A stretch of DNA of 64,000 nucleotides from Blastobasis lacticolella (Eukaryota > Arthropoda > Insecta > Lepidoptera > Blastobasidae): the NCBI GenBank assembly GCA_905147135.1, contig LR990040.1:22457857-22521856 (forward strand), written 5' to 3'. How positions within the stretch are numbered: position 1 is the stretch's first letter; each line of letters opens with the position of its first letter. This document shows, piece by piece, positions 58,401 through 64,000 of this stretch. The notes beneath the pieces are model-generated. The model searched no databases. It was given only the letters and a program-made list of their open reading frames with translations, and had not been told where the DNA came from. A program made the translations under genes and the position numbers.

Positions 58401-59689
58401 CACCAACTTTCTCGGATAAACTTCTAACAAAATAATCACAGACTAATTGCGGTTCTGGGAAGGGATATCACCTTTTACGCGCCAACCGGAATACTTAAGT
58501 TACACCAACTGATTCCAAACTCAAAGGGCCTGACGATGTTTACTGTTCTAAAGGTGACACAGGACTCTGAGTGTCTCCGGCGACAATTAAAGATGAGATT
58601 TACAGACATGCTTATCGAAGTGAGCAATTGCTTTGGCACAACCTGAATAGAATTTTGGGACTGAATTTAATAAAATTTACCAATAAGTTCTCAGATGAAA
58701 AAAAATTCATGAGCTGTTATACGCGTTCTATTTTAACTGGATACAAAAACTACGATCAGTCACTTGTTAAGATATCCAAGAAAATGTAGCTTATGGGGTT
58801 TTGTTTCACCAATGATATTAGGTTCGGCAAGCAAGTCCTCCAGCTCCTGATATGTTAATGCTTTACTATATTATATTCATGTTTACGAGTTTGTCCGTTT
58901 ATACCTAGTTAATCATCATAATTTCAACCGTAGATCGACTCTCTACGACTTTACGAGATCCGTCCCACGCTTCTATTGACGGTACGTGGTTGTCACTCTA
59001 GAACCTTACCCCTCTTCAGTTCGATTTCAGATTCGCCTCTTTAGTTTTGTGACTCAAAACTGCTTCAAACTGCTGCTGCTGTTGTTAGGCTCAAAAGCCT
59101 ATTTCGGTGACCTTAGTTCTACTATCTTTATTTCTGATCCTATACATACACGCCATGCCTTTTTCTTTGCTGCGTAGGGGTAGGCAGAGACCACATTGTT
59201 CCACTTGCGGTCTACTTCACCACACTACGGTCCCGACAAATCTCTCTCGCTTGCTTACATTCATCCACCTTTTCACACATGCACGTCTTTTTAGGGACAT
59301 TTTAAAACAATCCCCTACCTACCTACCTACCATCAGCTCAATCGCGCGATTAAATAAAATCCGCACTCGTAAATAGTCACCGTTCAATTTGTCCTTAACG
59401 TGGTTTACTGAAGCCAGCGTCGCAGTAATTGTGTCAACCCAGCACCACAGAGTAAAATACTCTACAGAGAACACGCTTTTTTAGGAGCACTATTTATACC
59501 TAAGGAATTTGTATTCAATCTCACTTGAAATGCCAACTATAAAATGTTATAATAAGCGGCACATGCGTGCCTGCGAGTCTGATAACTGAGGTTAAACAAT
59601 TATCACAGAGTCTGGGAAGTGAATGGGTGATCGTTTTGGACTTCGAACCAGTCAAACAGTCGAGCTCGCCACTATCGCGTTAGCGATCA

Positions 59690-59859
59690 GCGTCAAAACC
59701 GCAAAATGTCAAATGATCTGCGAATTGTCAAAAGCGCTGAATGTCAAAGGGGCAAAATATCAAAAGCGCAGAATGTCAAAAGCGTAAAATGTCAGAAGTG
59801 CAAGATGATTTAAGTCCAAAATCGCAGAATGTCAAAAGCGCAAAATAACAAAACGGACC
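59690..59859 (+). repeat. Short-unit tandem repeat, about 16 bp
   Basis: Roughly ten imperfect units of 'gcagaatgtcaaaagc' type. No coding frame is evident. Confidence 0.8.
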
Positions 59860-60269
59860 TGTAATAAGTCAAGCATACATCGCCCCACTGTGAGAATGTA
59901 CAGTAAGCTACTTATACGAAGCTTCCATTCTGAGGGTTACTTACTCTTGCCCCAAAGCGAGCGGGAAATTTCCTCCGACCTTCATTGACCTTCGTTGGGA
60001 CATTACGCGCACCTTGTCTTTTGTACTGTGCGCAAATGAAAAGCTAAGAGGTGTTTCATTAAAGACGCCGTTTAGGACTGGGAAGGCCGTGGTTCGGTGT
60101 TTTGCCGTTTCCTTGGGATTGTTCCGTTCGACAACTGCTTAAAGTTCGTCTGTAAACAATTTTCTTATGGTGTAAACGAACTACTAATCGTATAGAAAAG
60201 CAAGTGCAAATAAAAAATTATTTTAAATTATTTTTTACCAGCAAACTTTTATCGGGTGTTGTCTAAGGT

Positions 60270-60370
60270 CAGACAGACTATTTGTCTAGACTAGTCAGAC
60301 GAGCTCAAACTTGATGGCTGCATTTCCATCATCAGATCAGCTCGACGGAATTGCGACGTCGTGAGTTAGT
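60270..60370 (+). repeat. Dispersed repeat scrap
   Basis: It has 'tttgtctagactagtcagac', 'gagctcaaacttgatgg' and 'tccatcatcagatcagctcg', the same family as 440-650. Confidence 0.35.
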
Positions 60371-60884
60371 CTTCAGTTACAGATAGATAGAAATTTCTAA
60401 AAAAAAAGTTTTTCTATTATTGCATTCTCAAAGGGTTCATCTAATGGGCGTGGAATAGATGTGTATCACTGGATTAGTGAAAGATGAGATGAAAAAAAAT
60501 TACGATGTGTAAACTTTGAATGTCTTTCTCTGAAAATGGTGTTTCAAAGTCGGTGAGATAAACAAATTCAAAATATCAAAATATTGTCTATTCTTTTTTA
60601 TTTCGGATAATCCAAACCTGAGATATCTTGCACACCGCCAGACATATTTTTTGAAGGACCACCAGGAGATCGTCTACAGGAGCAGTGTAAATCATTATTA
60701 TTAACAATGAAGAATACCGAAATAAAGTTTAAAGCTACCACTGCATTTCGTCATTTTTGCGTTACAAAACGCTATTTTCATAGGTAAGTACCTAATATGC
60801 ATGTGATCATATGGTAGGACTCTGTCAAGCCTGAGGAGTCCGCCTGGGTGAGTACCACGGCTTTATATAAATTCTGCCGCCTAG

Positions 60885-61100
60885 CAACAATGCTTACATT
60901 GTTGTGTTCTGGTTTGAAACTGAAGTAGTCAGCGCAATTACAAGCACGAGGCATTTCGTTTAGCTCTTACAGTGACAACGCGCAACGAAGTACGGTTCTG
61001 CATTTTTCTTTTCTGGATCCTAATTGCATTAAGAGTAGATGTTATAGGCGACAGTTACGTTGGGCTCTCTGCTCGTTTATCACTGCGTAGAATAAGAAAA
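60885..61100 (+). repeat. Dispersed repeat
   Basis: It reads 'gcaacaatgcttacattgtt', 'gcgcaattacaagcacgagg', 'cattaagagtagatgttata' and 'gggctctctgctcgtttatc', related to 29083-29280, ending A-rich. Confidence 0.55.
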
Positions 61101-61311
61101 AAAAAGCACGCTGCCAGCAGCCGCTCTCAATATTAACTCTCTAGGGAAAACAACTCCAACTGCAGTTTTTCAAGAGTCTTTTGTACTTCGCAAACTAGGT
61201 AACTATATTATTATTAACTATATTCGGTAGAGTGATCTTGCAGAAGAACTACTCCAACTAGATCCCGGTACTGTTGGCGGGCCATTATTGGGTAAAACAT
61301 ACATGTGTAGT

Positions 61312-61830
61312 CAGGATACAGGATTTGGAATTACAATCGAGCCACTGCCATCTGACCTCCGTGACCAGTGGAACCTGCCCAGATTGGATCGTGGTTACAT
61401 ATTCTGTCCCCGGAATGTTCAGGTTTCATCACGATGTTTTTCCCTCACCTTAAGAGCATTGGTTAGTTTTTTTTTATTTTATTTTATACCACTAAGGTGG
61501 CAAACAAGCTTGCGGCCTGCCTGATGGTAAGCAGTCACCGCAGCCTATGGACGTTTGCAATACCAGGGGCATCACCCACGCGTTGCCGACCCCATAAAAA
61601 CCTTTTAACCCCTTTCTTGAAGAACTCCATGTTGTACTCTCCAGGGAAAACCTCTCCAGGTAGTTCATTCCACAACCTTAGTGTGCGTGGGAGAAAGTTC
61701 CTTTGGAACCGCACAGTTAGTATTCAACTAATGTATATAACTTAGGAAAGAGTCATTGGTACATGGCCACCAGTGGGATTCGGACGCGGTATGAATTGGA
61801 TACCTTTACCAATCGCCCATCGACGCTCCA
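61312..61830 (-). mobile_element. SINE interrupted by a LINE 3' end
   Basis: Antisense SINE: body 61312-61466 ('cccagattggatcgtggtta', 'aagagcattggttag') and head side 61711-61830 ('gttagtattcaactaatgta', 'catcgacgctcc'), separated by a LINE fragment. Confidence 0.8.
61467..61710 (-). mobile_element. LINE 3' end inserted in a SINE
   Basis: The minus strand reads FQRNFLPRTLRLWNELPGEV, FPGEYNMEFFKKGVKRFLWG and RQRVGDAPGIANVHRLR then stop, a 3' UTR and poly(A). The frame is intact, and GTTAG is present on both sides as a likely target-site duplication. Confidence 0.85.
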
Positions 61831-62934
61831 AGTCAATGTTGCTCTAAGTCATAAACAGTAAATAATGTCACACCTCTCGTGGGGGTAGGCTGAGACCATA
61901 TTTGTCCCTTTTGCTACTTTCTAACTTGACATCAGGGAATCGTAGCACGCATCCAAGGTATCTGAATTTATTTAATAGTTTATTGCACACAAAAGTGGTA
62001 ACAAAGACATGGCAAATATATATATAAGACACAAAAGGTACTACTTATTACTAAAATAAAATTTCTTCCAGCTCTCCTACAACAAAGAGAACCTGATGAC
62101 TGGAAGCAGTTCAATATGTGCATTGTAATAATAAATAATTACTTATATAAATATTGAATTATTAATAGTGGACTATATTATCGTTAAATGTCTACATATA
62201 TACCATATACCTAATAAAATATATACATATACAGATACATACATGTATACAATACATACAGTTATCTGTTCTATTGACTGCTTCATTCCCTATACAGCTA
62301 CATATGGCACTGTTCGGCTTCGTATCGCGTCATTTCTGTAGCACGCGCGGGAGTAAATTCATAGACATAGACATAATATTTATTTGGCAATTTCTACAAT
62401 ATAAATAAACAAAATATTGCTTACTTACATAAAATAATTATAATTTACTAATTATTAATAATTCGAAGGCCTTACGAATTACGGAGCGAAAGAATTGACT
62501 ACTCGACTCATAAGTCAACATAAGTATTCTTCTGTTTTAGAGCGCCAAGCGCGAACTAATGAACTGAACAGCGCGGTTCTCCAAAGAGAGTTGCAAAACA
62601 AAATTGAATGCCCCCAGTTTCAACCGCTAATGTTGATAGCCAAAGAAATATTTGAAATACCCATCTGTCTAGAATTTGAAAGTTGATATTCAAAGTTTAA
62701 ACGATGTAGCTGACTCGGGTAAAAATCGCAAGGTATTCCTATACCTAGGAATTATTATGTACAGTAACTGAGAGACGCCATGGGCACACCCTGAGGTGGA
62801 TTCTGGCGCGGTGATATTTCTAACTCGACATAAGTCTATAACTGTATGATTATCACGAAACTACTGTCTCGTACGACCATGCTATAAAATGAGCCTTCTG
62901 TAGTGGTGTTTTCAGACTGTTACGGCGTTGAAAC

Positions 62935-63070
62935 CTTCAAGAAAGGAGTCTATAGATAAGATACCTATGTTAAAGGCCGCAACACATTCGCGACTAGGTG
63001 TTGCGGGGCGTCTATGTGCGGCGGCAATATTACTTTCAGGTGACCCGCTTTTACATGAACTCAACTATTT
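62935..63070 (+). mobile_element. LINE 3'-end scrap
   Basis: The segment 'gttgaaaccttcaagaaagg', 'ggccgcaacacattcgcgac' and 'tactttcaggtgacccgctt' parallels 30990-31295 and 7190-7300. It is strongly decayed. Confidence 0.45.
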
Positions 63071-63134
63071 TGTAAACTACAAACCCAATTTAATAAAAAT
63101 AAAATAAAGCAAATAACCATCTAGATTAAACTGG

Positions 63135-63290
63135 CTTTCTTATAGAGTAAACCGCATCCAAATCGGTCCATCCGTTCCGGAGCTACTATGCCACAGACAG
63201 GTACACAATGCCACAGATACATAGATACACATGTATAATATATAAGACCCGGGGGTCTAAAGAAGGTTTTTACGTCGGGGGTTAAAAAGC
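63135..63290 (+). repeat. Dispersed repeat
   Basis: It has 'ccaaatcggtccatccgttc', 'cggagctactatgccacaga' and 'ttacgtcgggggttaaaaag'. Same family as 4430-4670. Confidence 0.5.
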
Positions 63291-63456
63291 CCATCTCTAG
63301 TCAAAAATTAATTTCCCCGAAAAATATATTCGACATTAAAAAATAGTCAGAGATAAGTATTTGATGGCACAGATCGTCGTGAATAGGTATTTTTTGTCAT
63401 TTTTTAGTTTAAGTGACATTTTTATTAGAGCATTGTGGCTATAAGAGATAATTCGA

Positions 63457-63555
63457 GGTGTCACGGAGGTCAGATTAACTGATCTGCCAAACCCTGGATC
63501 ATGGTCAAGGTGGACTACTGGTTTTGGCGCGCGAGAGCACAACCGGGATATTAAT
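63457..63555 (+). mobile_element. SINE 3' tail fragment
   Basis: It has 'cacggaggtcagattaactg', 'accctggatcatggtcaagg' and 'gagcacaaccgggatattaa'. The head and body are missing. Confidence 0.65.
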
Positions 63556-64000
63556 AACTTTTTGCATACTGTCACGCCTTTTTCCCGTAGTGGTAGGCAG
63601 ACACCACATTGTTACATTTACTACGGTTCTGACAGATCTCACATTCATTAATCTTTTCATACATGAACGTCTCGGTTTAGGGTACTGACCTTCTATACAG
63701 GGTGTTACATAATATATATATGAAGCCGTGAACTGGATGGAGTGCTAAACATATTAAAACTTATAATTAAGAGAGGTAGGGCATAGCGGGGTATCTCGTT
63801 CGAATTGGAGCCGCCCGACTGAGGAAGTACCTCCACCTTACAGAATATCGCAGCTAAATAATACTCCTTTAAATAGTATTGTGTTTCTGCCGGTGAGTAA
63901 GGTTTCCAGTGCTTAATGGGGTGGGGATTTGGGGAACCGTGGCTTTGGCAGTGGAGTGTCTTTTGTCTTTTTGCTGCCAGAGCAACGTGTTATAGAGGTG

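Larger units (their letters stand above)
50730..64000. other. Downstream spacer, no recognised host gene
   Basis: I found no exon chain here. It contains an interrupted SINE with a MITE (50877-51560), a tandem duplication (52201-52495), a Helitron-like repeat (53186-53350), direct repeats (55288-55495 and 57062-57254), LINE scraps (56045-56195, 61467-61710, 62935-63070), an interrupted SINE (61312-61830), a SINE fragment (58184-58400), a short-unit tandem repeat (59690-59859) and dispersed repeats. Stretches 51600-52200, 52500-53180, 53350-55280, 57260-58180, 58400-59690 and 61830-62930 show only AT-rich sequence or unrelated short open frames. Confidence 0.6.

Overview
The window looks like nuclear DNA of a moth or butterfly (Lepidoptera). 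It is AT-rich, its genes are split into many small GC-richer exons with canonical GT-AG junctions, and the introns and spacers are full of tRNA-derived SINEs, decayed non-LTR retrotransposon ends, Helitron-like ends and inverted-repeat MITEs of the kind typical of Lepidoptera. No bacterial-type operon, virus or CRISPR array is present. The order-level assignment rests on repeat style and gene content; no species can be named.

Two host protein genes can be assembled exon by exon, both on the + strand. Gene 1 (3839-32322, at least 13 coding exons) encodes a secreted animal haem peroxidase of the insect chorion-peroxidase/peroxinectin-like type, about 686-689 residues. The exon phases chain without a break from a signal peptide through the distal His, Ca-site, GDxR...REHNR and proximal His segments to a stop codon. 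Its introns total about 26 kb and hold most of the transposon debris. Intron 2 also contains a TATA-box promoter and a second signal-peptide exon (10519-10580) whose splice phase fits exon 3, a candidate alternative first exon.

Gene 2 (42208-50455, 9 coding exons, 533 residues) encodes a type I membrane protein with a signal peptide, four Ig-like domains, an acidic Gly/Pro stalk, one transmembrane helix and a short basic tail. I do not recognise it as a named family. Domains 2 and 3 have two predicted disulfides each; domains 1 and 4 have lost the canonical one. A TATA/initiator promoter and a poly(A) signal frame the gene.

Layout: 1-3838 upstream spacer with one long SINE; 3839-32322 peroxidase gene; 32323-42082 spacer with a nested transposon stack (36663-38160), MITEs and LINE scraps; 42083-50696 Ig-like gene; 50730-64000 spacer with no recognisable host exon, but several layered insertions and tandem or direct duplications. 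The two genes are neighbours in the same orientation, but nothing in the sequence shows that they work together. A stretch at the 3' end of gene 2 resembles one at about 34.8 kb, downstream of gene 1.

No clearly new multi-gene system was found. The most informative unusual items are the candidate alternative promoter/exon of the peroxidase, the four-layer transposon nest, a perfect 25-bp-arm hairpin carrying two TGACGTCA sites, a decayed partial exon duplication with its splice donor, and the disulfide pattern of the Ig-like protein.
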